A model generated the notes under the pieces. The model was not told the DNA's origin and ran no database searches. It saw only the letters and a list, made by a program, of their open reading frames with translations. A DNA stretch of 64,000 nucleotides from contig NZ_JADCKC010000001.1 in the NCBI RefSeq assembly GCF_014982805.1, positions 124,001 to 188,000 of the forward strand, in the 5' to 3' direction. Source of the DNA: Gemmiger gallinarum. Its GTDB lineage: Bacteria > Bacillota > Clostridia > Oscillospirales > Ruminococcaceae. Shown here one piece after another: positions 9,037 through 16,083 of the stretch. Each line of letters opens with the position of its first letter. Position 1 is the stretch's first letter. The translations under genes were made by a program, and so were the position numbers.

Positions 9037-9896
9037 CGCCGTATATTACCAAGGGCGTCGGCGGCTTTTACTACGTTCGCACCGATGACGGCATTGCCGA
9101 ATGCCGTGCCCGCGGCATCTTCCGCAAGCGCGGCATTACGCCGGTGGCGGGAGATCAGGTGCAGCTCAACGCCGACGCCAATATGATCGACGAAATTCTG
9201 CCCCGCAAAAATGTCTTTGTGCGGCCTCCGGTGGCCAATCTGGATGTTCTGTTTATTGTGGCCAGCACCACCCAGCCGGTGCCCAGTACTCTTGTGCTGG
9301 ACAAGCTGGCGGCGTCGGCGCTCTACCAGAATGTCCAGCCGGTGCTGGTGGTCACCAAGACCGATCTTGCGGCGGCTGATATGCTAAGAAAAGCCTACAC
9401 CGGCAGCGGTCTGCCCCTGATCCTTCTCCATTACGATACCGGGGAAGGCCTGGACGAGGTCCGCGGCTGGATCAAGGACCATCTGTGTGCCTTCTGCGGC
9501 AACTCCGGGGTGGGCAAGAGCACCCTCATCAATGCCCTTGCCCCCGATCTGGACCGGGAGACCGGAGCCATCAGCAAGAAGCTGGGCCGCGGCCGCCATA
9601 CCACCCGGGAGGTGGAGATCTTTGAGGTCTGCGGCGGCCGCATTGCGGACACGCCGGGCTTTGCCAGCCTGGAGACCCAGCGCCTCTGCCGCATTCCCAA
9701 GGAGGAGCTGGAGCAGGTCTTTCCTGAGTTTGAACCCTACCGGCAGCAGTGCCGCTTTGTGGGCTGTTCCCACCGGACGGAGAAGGGCTGTGCCGTGCGG
9801 AAAGCTCTGGAGGAAGGCAAGATTTCTCAGACCCGGTATGACAGCTACCTTGCCATGTACGAGGAAGCTGCCCAGCTGAAAGACTGGGAAAAATAA
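9033..9896 (+). CDS. rsgA: Ribosome small-subunit-dependent GTPase A
   Basis: RsgA is a circularly permuted GTPase that checks late assembly of the 30S subunit. The order of the G motifs shows the permutation: G4 (TKTD) first, then G1 (GNSGVGKST) and G3 (DTPGF). An N-terminal OB fold precedes them, and a C-terminal zinc knuckle is visible as CRFVGCSHRTEKGC. At 287 aa it is full length. The usual downstream neighbour rpe is absent and a terminator hairpin follows instead. Confidence 0.96.
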   Translation: MTPYITKGVGGFYYVRTDDGIAECRARGIFRKRGITPVAGDQVQLNADANMIDEILPRKNVFVRPPVANLDVLFIVASTTQPVPSTLVLDKLAASALYQNVQPVLVVTKTDLAAADMLRKAYTGSGLPLILLHYDTGEGLDEVRGWIKDHLCAFCGNSGVGKSTLINALAPDLDRETGAISKKLGRGRHTTREVEIFEVCGGRIADTPGFASLETQRLCRIPKEELEQVFPEFEPYRQQCRFVGCSHRTEKGCAVRKALEEGKISQTRYDSYLAMYEEAAQLKDWEK

Positions 9897-9904
9897 GTAC
9901 TTTT

Positions 9905-9959
9905 GCCGCAGGCTTTGCCGGTGTGCCGTCAATGCACGCCTGCAGGCCTGCGGCTTTTT
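9905..9959 (+). terminator. Intrinsic terminator after rsgA
   Basis: The arms GCCGCAGGC (9905-9913) and GCCTGCGGC (9946-9954) are perfectly complementary and are followed by TTTTT. The loop is long (about 32 bases). It closes the priA-to-rsgA operon just ahead of thiN. Confidence 0.75.
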
Positions 9960-9982
9960 GTGTGAGAGGAGAGAAAGAGCCC

Positions 9983-10612
9983 ATGGAGCATGCCGTGATT
10001 CTGTCGGCCTGCAGGGTTTCACCGCAGATGCGCCGCTATATTCAAAGGGAAGATTACATTGTAGCCTGTGATGCAGGCTACCGCAATGCGGCGGTGCTGG
10101 GGGTGACGCCCGACCTGATCGTGGGAGACTTTGACTCGGCGCCCCGCCCGGACACAACGGGGGATATGGTGGTGCTGCCCCATGTCAAGGACGATACCGA
10201 CACCCAGTACGCCGCGCGCTGGCTGCTGGAGCACGGCGCAAAACGGGTCACACTGCTGGGTGCCTTGGGCGGCGCACGGATGGAACACACCCTGGCAAAC
10301 ATTGCCACGGGGCTGTATCTTGCCCGCAATGGGGCGGAGGTGTGCATCGCGGATGAACGCAGCGAACTGCACTACCTGCTGCCCGGCCGCCCGCTGCGCC
10401 TGCCTCGCGGGGACTGGATGTACCTCTCCCTCTTTCCCATCGACGGCAGCCTGACGGGGGTATCCATGTCGGGGGTGTTCTATCCCTTGTCGGACGCCAC
10501 CCTGACGCCCGACTATCCCCTTGGCGTCAGCAATGAGTTTACAGCCCCTGCCGCCGAACTCTCCTGCACCGGCGGCAGCGGTCTGGTGGTGCTGACCCGG
10601 GCCGACGGGTGA
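9983..10612 (+). CDS. thiN: Thiamine pyrophosphokinase
   Basis: It makes thiamine diphosphate from thiamine and ATP. The start chosen is ATG 9983 behind a GAGAGGAGAG site, giving 209 aa that begin MEHAVILSA. Family motifs are the catalytic-domain CDAGYRNA, GVTPDLIVGDFDS, the DDTDTQYA acidic motif and LGALGGARMEHTLANI. The C-terminal vitamin-binding beta domain is complete. As in Bacillus subtilis, spoVM follows directly. Confidence 0.93.
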   Translation: MEHAVILSACRVSPQMRRYIQREDYIVACDAGYRNAAVLGVTPDLIVGDFDSAPRPDTTGDMVVLPHVKDDTDTQYAARWLLEHGAKRVTLLGALGGARMEHTLANIATGLYLARNGAEVCIADERSELHYLLPGRPLRLPRGDWMYLSLFPIDGSLTGVSMSGVFYPLSDATLTPDYPLGVSNEFTAPAAELSCTGGSGLVVLTRADG

Positions 10613-10638
10613 CGTTTTCCCGGCAGACGGCATACAAT
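10610..10638 (+). promoter_or_regulatory. Candidate sigma-E promoter of spoVM
   Basis: A CATACAAT element at 10631-10638 matches the sigma-E -10 consensus, with a partial -35 (TGACGTT, 10610-10616) 14 bases upstream. The start point would fall about 15 bases before the spoVM ribosome site. In B. subtilis spoVM is transcribed by sigma-E; assignment here is motif-based inference. Confidence 0.4.
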
Positions 10639-10669
10639 GGCGTACATGAGCAAATGGGAGGTGGATGCC

Positions 10670-10741
10670 ATGCAAATCGTCGTCGTGAAATGTCCCAAAG
10701 CGCTCAGCTGGCTGCTGCGCGCGGTGTTCAAGGTAAAATAA
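10670..10741 (+). CDS. spoVM: SpoVM, spore-envelope curvature-sensing peptide (23 aa)
   Basis: SpoVM is a tiny amphipathic helix that recognises the positive curvature of the forespore membrane and anchors SpoIVA there. The gene encodes MQIVVVKCPKALSWLLRAVFKVK. Aligned without gaps to the B. subtilis peptide as I remember it, Lys7, Pro9, Lys10, Leu12, Arg17 and Ala18 coincide, including the functionally important Pro9. A strong GGGAGGTGG site lies seven to ten bases upstream, and a terminator follows 10 bases after the stop. Position after thiN matches B. subtilis, and sipL and spoIVA lie just downstream. The gene is far too short for automatic gene callers. Confidence 0.88.
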   Translation: MQIVVVKCPKALSWLLRAVFKVK

Positions 10742-10751
10742 CAGAGCAAAG

Positions 10752-10797
10752 CATCCCCCTCGGGAAGGTCCTGCCGGACGCCCGGGGGATGTTTTTT
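10752..10797 (+). terminator. Intrinsic terminator after spoVM
   Basis: CATCCCCC and GGGGGATG arms enclose a roughly 23-base loop and are followed by seven T residues (10792-10798). It separates spoVM from the sipL-spoIVA transcript. Confidence 0.85.
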
Positions 10798-10853
10798 TGC
10801 CGGAATTTCCCCCTGCGGCAGACATTCCACACTCCGGCAGCAAAAAGGACTAG

Positions 10854-10880
10854 TCTGAATTGCTGCCCGGCCGCATATAG
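10854..10880 (+). promoter_or_regulatory. Possible sigma-E promoter of sipL
   Basis: A CATATAG element (10874-10880) resembles the sigma-E -10 and has a weak -35-like TCTGAAT 13 bases upstream. SipL is under sigma-E in Clostridioides difficile, so a mother-cell promoter is expected in this 173-base gap, but the match is poor. Confidence 0.25.
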
Positions 10881-10914
10881 ATGCACAAGAAAGCGTGGAA
10901 AGGGGCATGCGCAT

Positions 10915-12456
10915 ATGGAATTGAAGGTGTTCAAAGACACCATTGCCGCATACGGCGGCAGATGGGAGACAAGGCTGGAGCTGCCGGTGGAGACCGAGAT
11001 CCTGGTCCCGGATTATCTTCCGGCGGTGTTCAAGATCGTCAAATGTCTGATCGAGCCGGTACTGATGCAGAACCACACCGCTGCCGCCAAGTGGCAGGGG
11101 GAGGGGTATCTGCGCTGTACCGTCTACTACCAGTCGGACGAAGCGGGAACTCAGCTCTACCGCATTGAGCAGAAGTTCCCCTTTGAAAAGTCGGTGGACC
11201 TGCCGGAAGGCCGCTATGAGACGGGCCCGGCGGGGGTCTGGGGGGAGCTGGAATACTGCAACTGCCGGGCCATCAGTGAGCACCGCATTGACCTGCGGGG
11301 TGCCTATGCCCTGGGGGTGACAGTGCAGGCGGTGGAGGAACTGGAGCTGCTGACCTCTCTGGCCGACTGCGGCATTGAGCAGCGGACCCGGGTGCTGGCG
11401 GGCAAACTCTGTGCCGCGGCGGAGGAAAAGACCTTCACCGCCGAGAGTACCATCGCTCTGCCCGGCGCCGATGAGGTGATTCTGGACATTTCGGGGGTGT
11501 TTGCACCGGATACCTGCACCGTGCAGACGGGGCAGGTCAGCTGCCAGGGAATGCTGCGGGTGCAGGCCTGTTACCGCCCGGCGGGCAGCGAGGAGATCAC
11601 CGGCCGGCAGAAGGAGATTCCCATCCGGCAGACCATGGAGGTGCCCGGCGCTGCGGAAGGGGACGAGTGTGTCTTCTGGGGTGAGGTGCTGGGCTGCACC
11701 CTGGCGGCGGACGATACCGGGGACCCGGTGCTGACGGTTACATGGAAGCTCCATGCCGAGCTGTGGCGGGCGGTGCAGTACACGGCAGTGGCGGACGCCT
11801 ACTCCACCGTCTGCCGCACCGAGACCCAGGGAGCTGTCTGCCGCCTGTTGGAGGATGCCTGCTCTTTGCGGCAGACCATTCTGGCTGAGGCGGGGGACGA
11901 CCTGCCCGATCCCGATCTGGAGGTCAAGGGCTGCTTTGTCACGCTGGGAGCCCTGCTCCCGGCGCCCGGCGAGCAGGAGGGGACCGTCTGCTTCGGCGGC
12001 AAGGGCACAGCTCATGTGCTTTGTGCCGATGCAAGGGGAGAACTGACCTGCTACGACAAGGCTTTCACCTGGCAGCTGCCCCAGAGCTTTGCGGGCACGG
12101 CGGCGGATTACTGCCTCCATGCCCATGCGGCGGTGGGCAAGGTCACCTCGGGCAAAACCGGGGACCGCTTGCGGGTGGAGATCGAGATCGCCGTGGATGG
12201 TCAGCTTCTGAAAGTGAGTGCGGTGCCGGTGGTGGGAGATGTGACCCTCGGTGAGGAATTCCCCGATAAAAACGACGGCCCCGCCCTGTATCTCTACTAT
12301 GCATCGGAGGGGGAGCGGGTATTTGACATTGCCAAGCGCTACCATGCCCGGGCAAAGGACCTGGCGGCGGCCAACCATCTGGAACCCGAACCCGGAACTC
12401 CGGTGCAGGAGATGACCACTGCCCGGACCTGCCTGCTGATCCCCGCGGCGTTGTGA
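10915..12456 (+). CDS. sipL: SipL-like coat morphogenesis protein (SPOCS/DUF3794 plus LysM)
   Basis: SipL is the clostridial counterpart of SpoVID: it binds SpoIVA through its C-terminal LysM domain and tethers the coat to the forespore. The start ATG 10915 follows a GAAAGGGG site and gives 513 aa beginning MELKVFKDTIAAYGG. The body consists of DUF3794/SPOCS-type beta repeats (one covers about residues 30-130, another roughly 150-260, and a later copy ends near 440). The final 50 residues form a LysM domain (YYASEGERVFDIAKRYHARAK..LAAANHL). It sits 14 bases upstream of spoIVA, the partner gene, which strongly supports the name over a generic LysM protein. It is separated from spoVM by a terminator. 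Confidence 0.85.
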   Translation: MELKVFKDTIAAYGGRWETRLELPVETEILVPDYLPAVFKIVKCLIEPVLMQNHTAAAKWQGEGYLRCTVYYQSDEAGTQLYRIEQKFPFEKSVDLPEGRYETGPAGVWGELEYCNCRAISEHRIDLRGAYALGVTVQAVEELELLTSLADCGIEQRTRVLAGKLCAAAEEKTFTAESTIALPGADEVILDISGVFAPDTCTVQTGQVSCQGMLRVQACYRPAGSEEITGRQKEIPIRQTMEVPGAAEGDECVFWGEVLGCTLAADDTGDPVLTVTWKLHAELWRAVQYTAVADAYSTVCRTETQGAVCRLLEDACSLRQTILAEAGDDLPDPDLEVKGCFVTLGALLPAPGEQEGTVCFGGKGTAHVLCADARGELTCYDKAFTWQLPQSFAGTAADYCLHAHAAVGKVTSGKTGDRLRVEIEIAVDGQLLKVSAVPVVGDVTLGEEFPDKNDGPALYLYYASEGERVFDIAKRYHARAKDLAAANHLEPEPGTPVQEMTTARTCLLIPAAL

Positions 12457-12470
12457 AAGGAGGCCCACAA

Positions 12471-13946
12471 ATGACGCAGGAACAGATCTATCAGAACATT
12501 GCCAGCCGGACCGGCGGCGATATCTATATCGGGGTGGTAGGCCCGGTGCGCAGCGGCAAGAGCACGCTCATCAAGCGCTTTGCCGAGCTGATGCTTCTGC
12601 CCCACATCAAGAACGACGCCCAGCGGGCCAGAGCCATTGACGAGCTGCCCCAGTCGGCGGCAGGGCGCACCATCATGACGACGGAGCCCAAATTCATCCC
12701 GGAAAAGGCGGTGGAGGTGGAGTTGTCCGGGGGCGGCAGCTTCCGGGCCCGGCTGGTGGACTGCGTGGGCTATATGGTGGAGGGCGCCCTCGGCCATGAG
12801 GAGAACAACGCGCCCCGCCTGGTGAAGAGCCCCTGGTTTGACAAGGCGGTGCCCTTTGACCTGGCCGCCGAGACCGGCACCCGCAAGGTCATCCGGGAGC
12901 ACGCCACCGTGGGGCTGGTGGTCACCACCGACGGCAGCATTGCCGAGATCCCCCGGGAAAACTATCTCAATGCCGAGCAGCGCATCATCGACGAGCTGAA
13001 CGAGATCGGCAAGCCCTACCTGATTCTGCTCAACTGCACCGACCCGGACAGCGAGGCCAGCCGCAGCCTGGCCGAGGGTCTGGAGCGGGACTACGGCCAC
13101 CCGGTCTGCCCGGTGAACTGCACTCAGCTCACCGCCGAAAAGCTGGATGCCATCCTCAAGCGGCTGCTGTATGAGTTCCCGGTGCAGGAGATCGCCGTTA
13201 CCATGCCGCCCTGGGTCACCATGCTGGAGCCCGGCCACTGGCTGCAAAGCTCGGTGTACGAGGCTATGCTGGAGTTTGCCTCGGGTGTGCACCGTATGCG
13301 GGATGTGGCGGGCAAACAGCCTGCCATCGACTGCGAGTATATCACCGGGGCGTCCCTGTGCGGCATGGATCTGGCTACGGGCAGCGTGCATATCTCGGTG
13401 AAGATTGCTCCTGACATTTTCTATAAGATTCTGGGCGAGCAGACGGGTCTGGACATTGTGGATGAAGCCAGCCTGTTGCCCTGTGTGGTCAGCCTGGCCC
13501 GGGCCAAGCGCGCCTATGACAAGATCAAGGGCGCTCTTGACCAGGTGGAGGCCACCGGCTACGGCATCGTCATGCCCGGCATTGATGAACTGGCGCTGGA
13601 GGAGCCCCAGATCGTGCGGCAGGGTGGGCAGTACGGGGTGCGTCTGTCGGCCAGTGCGCCGTCGCTGCACATCATGAAAGCGACCATCCGCACCGAGATC
13701 TCGCCCAGCGTGGGCAGCGAGCAGCAGGGGGAGGAGCTCATCAAGAGCATTCTGCAAGACTTTGAGAGCGATCCCGGCAAGCTGTGGAACACGAATATTT
13801 TCGGCAAGAGCCTCAACGAGCTGGTGAACGAGGGCCTGCAGGCAAAGCTGCTGCATATGCCTCAGGAAGCCCGGGGGCGCTTGCAGGTCACGCTGGAACG
13901 TATCATCAACGACGGCTGTGACGGGCTGATCTGTATTCTTCTGTAA
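12471..13946 (+). CDS. spoIVA: Stage IV sporulation protein A, coat scaffold ATPase
   Basis: SpoIVA hydrolyses ATP to polymerise irreversibly into the basal layer of the spore coat on the mother-cell side of the forespore. The 491-residue product matches the B. subtilis length. A TRAFAC-like GTPase fold carries Walker A GPVRSGKST (residues about 24-32), a sensor Thr segment RTIMTTEPKFIP and Walker B LVDCVGY. The conserved end CDGLICILL is present, the region needed for SpoVM targeting. ATG 12471 has AAAGGAGG seven bases upstream. It is read with sipL. Confidence 0.97.
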   Translation: MTQEQIYQNIASRTGGDIYIGVVGPVRSGKSTLIKRFAELMLLPHIKNDAQRARAIDELPQSAAGRTIMTTEPKFIPEKAVEVELSGGGSFRARLVDCVGYMVEGALGHEENNAPRLVKSPWFDKAVPFDLAAETGTRKVIREHATVGLVVTTDGSIAEIPRENYLNAEQRIIDELNEIGKPYLILLNCTDPDSEASRSLAEGLERDYGHPVCPVNCTQLTAEKLDAILKRLLYEFPVQEIAVTMPPWVTMLEPGHWLQSSVYEAMLEFASGVHRMRDVAGKQPAIDCEYITGASLCGMDLATGSVHISVKIAPDIFYKILGEQTGLDIVDEASLLPCVVSLARAKRAYDKIKGALDQVEATGYGIVMPGIDELALEEPQIVRQGGQYGVRLSASAPSLHIMKATIRTEISPSVGSEQQGEELIKSILQDFESDPGKLWNTNIFGKSLNELVNEGLQAKLLHMPQEARGRLQVTLERIINDGCDGLICILL

Positions 13947-13971
13947 GCAGGCACAGGGAAAGGGGGCGCGT

Positions 13972-14187
13972 ATGCGGCGCAACAATAAGGACCGCCTGCG
14001 TCGTGCGCAGGAGGCCGAGCTCAAGCGCGTCGTGGAGGCGCTGGCCGCCAATGAGCGCAACTATCAGCAGGCGGGGGATGAACTGTGCATTGAGGAACTG
14101 GTCTACGAGCGGGCGGCGCTGATGTGCCGTTACCGTGCACTGCTGCGGGCGGTGCGGGGAGGTGACGAACCATGCCCCTCGGTTTGA
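13972..14187 (+). CDS. DUF2508 (YaaL-like) small helical protein
   Basis: This is a 71-residue, highly charged, mostly helical protein (RRNNKDRLRRAQEAELKRVVEAL...) of the type found upstream of bofA in Firmicutes, where it is called YaaL. Function is unknown. The start is ATG 13972 behind AAAGGGGG. It overlaps bofA by 16 bases. The pairing with bofA is the main reason for the family call; similarity alone is modest. Confidence 0.7.
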   Translation: MRRNNKDRLRRAQEAELKRVVEALAANERNYQQAGDELCIEELVYERAALMCRYRALLRAVRGGDEPCPSV

Positions 14188-14423
14188 TACTGGTCGGAGC
14201 GGTCTGCGTGCTTGTGGTGGCGCGCTGTGCCGCACGGCAGAAACACGCGGTGCCCGCGCTGCTGGGCAGTGCACTGTGCGGGATTGCGGCGCTGGCGGTG
14301 GTGGGGCTGCTGGCACCGTATACAGGGGTAACGCTTCCGCTCAATCGTTTGACGGCCTTTGCGGCGGCGGTGCTGGGCCTGCCCGGTGTAGTGGGCATCC
14401 TGCTGCTTCAGCTGATGCTGTGA
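14172..14423 (+). CDS. bofA: BofA-type inhibitor of pro-sigma-K processing
   Basis: BofA is a polytopic membrane protein that holds the SpoIVFB protease inactive until the forespore signals through SpoIVB. The 83-residue product has hydrophobic segments at about residues 3-18, 27-48 and 60-82. Its C-terminus (AAVLGLPGVVGILLLQ) carries the conserved LPGV-G signature of the family. The SpoIVB protease that ends this inhibition is encoded at 41.4 kb. It closes the spoVM-sipL-spoIVA-yaaL-bofA run and is followed by a terminator. Confidence 0.87.
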   Translation: MPLGLILVGAVCVLVVARCAARQKHAVPALLGSALCGIAALAVVGLLAPYTGVTLPLNRLTAFAAAVLGLPGVVGILLLQLML

Positions 14424-14446
14424 CGCCGCCGGGCTGAGGCAGAAAA

Positions 14447-14485
14447 ACAGACGGACAGGGAAGCTCTATTCCTGTCCGTCTGTTT
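14447..14485 (+). terminator. Intrinsic terminator after bofA
   Basis: The arms ACAGACGGACAGG and CCTGTCCGTCTGT are complementary over 13 bases with a loop of about ten, followed by TTTTC. It ends the spoIVA-bofA transcript and faces the rnpB terminator. Confidence 0.85.
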
Positions 14486-14503
14486 TCACGCTTCTGAGAA
14501 AAT

Positions 14504-14568
14504 GTCATAAAATAAGCAACGCGGCCGCTGCAGGCGGGGCATCAAGCCCTGATTCTGCAGCGGCCGCG
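14504..14568 (-). terminator. Intrinsic terminator of rnpB
   Basis: CGCGGCCGCTGCAG (14520-14533) and its perfect complement CTGCAGCGGCCGCG (14555-14568) form a 14-bp stem. Read on the minus strand it is followed by a T-rich stretch (TTGCTTATTTTATGAC). It lies just past the RNase P RNA 3' end. Confidence 0.85.
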
Positions 14569-14577
14569 TATTGCATC

Positions 14578-14940
14578 GAGAAAACGACTGGACCGTAAGC
14601 CGGGTTCTGTATTAAACGACGATCTATCTTGACCTTGCGTTGCCGCAAGGCTCCGCGGGAAATCCCGCATGCCATCTCCGGGACGCGCGAGGCTCCGCAT
14701 CTGTCCCATACGGATGTTGCTTCTGACAGGGTTTACATAGCCGCAAAGTCGCCAGTGCGCTGGTGAGCTCTTACCTCGCCTTTCCATCCTTGCCGGACCC
14801 GAAGGCCCGGCGGTCTATTTCTGTTGCACTATCCCTGGGGTCACCCCCGGCTGCCGTTAGCAGTTGTCATGCCTCTGAAAAGCCCGGACTTTCCTCAGGA
14901 CGGACAAAGCCGTCCCGCCGCCGTATGTTCCACTCGTTTC
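14578..14940 (-). ncRNA. rnpB: RNase P RNA (A-type)
   Basis: This is the catalytic RNA that removes 5' leaders from pre-tRNA. Read on the minus strand, the 5' part contains the universally conserved GAGGAAAGTCCGGGCT (P4 region, around 14880-14900) and the middle contains AGTGCAACAGAAATAGACCG and a GGTAAGAGCTCACCAG block, which fit the ancestral A type. The 3' part ends ACAGAACCCGGCTTACGG. The first and last bases pair (AAACGA with TCGTTT) as P1. A consensus promoter lies just upstream and a terminator just downstream. Ends are accurate to roughly five bases. Confidence 0.94.
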
Positions 14941-14946
14941 AGCGGA

Positions 14947-14975
14947 AGTATACCACATCCGGCACAATTTGGCAA
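14947..14975 (-). promoter_or_regulatory. Sigma-A promoter of rnpB
   Basis: On the minus strand TTGCCA (14970-14975) and TATACT (14947-14952) are separated by exactly 17 bases. The start point should be near 14940, the expected 5' end of the RNA. Confidence 0.8.
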
Positions 14976-14996
14976 GTGCGGCGGTTTTTGCATGGT

Positions 14997-15025
14997 TTGC
15001 AACACTCTGCCCGATGTGATATAAT
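14997..15025 (+). promoter_or_regulatory. Sigma-A promoter of the pseudouridine synthase gene
   Basis: TTGCAA (14997-15002) and a perfect TATAAT (15020-15025) are spaced by 17 bases. It drives the operon beginning at 15100 and lies back to back with the rnpB promoter. Confidence 0.75.
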
Positions 15026-15099
15026 CTATCCATACACTGCCGTGCGGTGGGCTTTGCCCTGCCCGCGGCCGTGCAACCAACAAAAGCGGGAGGGCGCCT

Positions 15100-16083
15100 A
15101 TGCTGTATCTTGCCTGCCGGGTCCCGTCCGATGCCCAGGGCTGCCGCCTTGACAGCTTCCTGAGGGGGCAGGGGCTTTCGGCGGGGCTGATCCGCGCGGT
15201 CAAGCACCAGTGCGGCGGATTCTTTGCCGACGGCGCGCCCATTCACACCAATATGCCCCTGACGGCAGGGCAAGAGCTGACTTTTGCCCTGCCGTCCGAC
15301 CCGCCCACCCAGGTGGAGCCTCAGCCGGTAGCGTTCGGCATTCTGTTTGAGGATGCCTTTGCCGCAGTGCTGGACAAGCCTGCCGGACTGGCGGTGCATC
15401 CTACCCTCAATTATCCCGACCGCACGCTGGCCAACGGCTGGCTGTGGCACCTGGAGCAAAAGGGACAGACCGGTGTCTTTCGTCCCGTCAACCGTATCGA
15501 CAAAAACACCAGCGGCCTGGTGCTCTGCGCGGGCAATTCCTTTGCAGCGCCGATTTTGGCCGCAACCGCCCACAAGTGCTATCTGGCCGTGACGGAAGGC
15601 CTTCTGCCGGAGGATGACGGCGTCATCGACGCCCCCATCGCCCGGCGGGGAGATTCCATCATCGGGCGCACTGTTGCCCCGGAAGGCAAGCCCAGCGTGA
15701 CCCGGTACCGCGTTCTTGCCAGAGGAGGCGGTCATACTCTGGCGGCCTGTATCCCCGTGACCGGCCGCACCCATCAGATCCGGGTGCACATGGCGCACCT
15801 GGGATGCCCGCTGGCGGGGGATACCCTCTACGGCGGGCACACCGGTAGCATCGACCGCCATGCCCTGCACTGTGCGGCGCTGACCTTCCGCCATCCCTTG
15901 GACGGCAGCCTGCGCCGCATCCAGTGCCCTCTGCCGCCGGATATGGCGCAGCTGTGCCGGGCCTGCGGCATGCCGCCGGTTGAAATGCAAACCCTGTTTG
16001 CCCTGATTCAGGAACTTTCCCCGGAAGAAACGGGAGTGGAACCAAAAACGCCTTTTGCGTATTTTATCAGAGAAAATGACTAA
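15100..16083 (+). CDS. RluA/RluD-family RNA pseudouridine synthase
   Basis: It isomerises uridines in rRNA or tRNA to pseudouridine. The N-terminal part resembles an S4-like RNA-binding region (RLDSFLRGQGLSAGLIRAVK). The catalytic domain shows the family motif around the essential Asp as NRIDKNTSGLVL, together with DKPAGLAVHP and the downstream GRTHQIRVHMAHLG..LAGDTLYGG. The 327-residue length is normal. Which uridine is modified cannot be decided, so no symbol is given. The 3' end overlaps the next gene by eight bases. Confidence 0.92.
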   Translation: MLYLACRVPSDAQGCRLDSFLRGQGLSAGLIRAVKHQCGGFFADGAPIHTNMPLTAGQELTFALPSDPPTQVEPQPVAFGILFEDAFAAVLDKPAGLAVHPTLNYPDRTLANGWLWHLEQKGQTGVFRPVNRIDKNTSGLVLCAGNSFAAPILAATAHKCYLAVTEGLLPEDDGVIDAPIARRGDSIIGRTVAPEGKPSVTRYRVLARGGGHTLAACIPVTGRTHQIRVHMAHLGCPLAGDTLYGGHTGSIDRHALHCAALTFRHPLDGSLRRIQCPLPPDMAQLCRACGMPPVEMQTLFALIQELSPEETGVEPKTPFAYFIREND

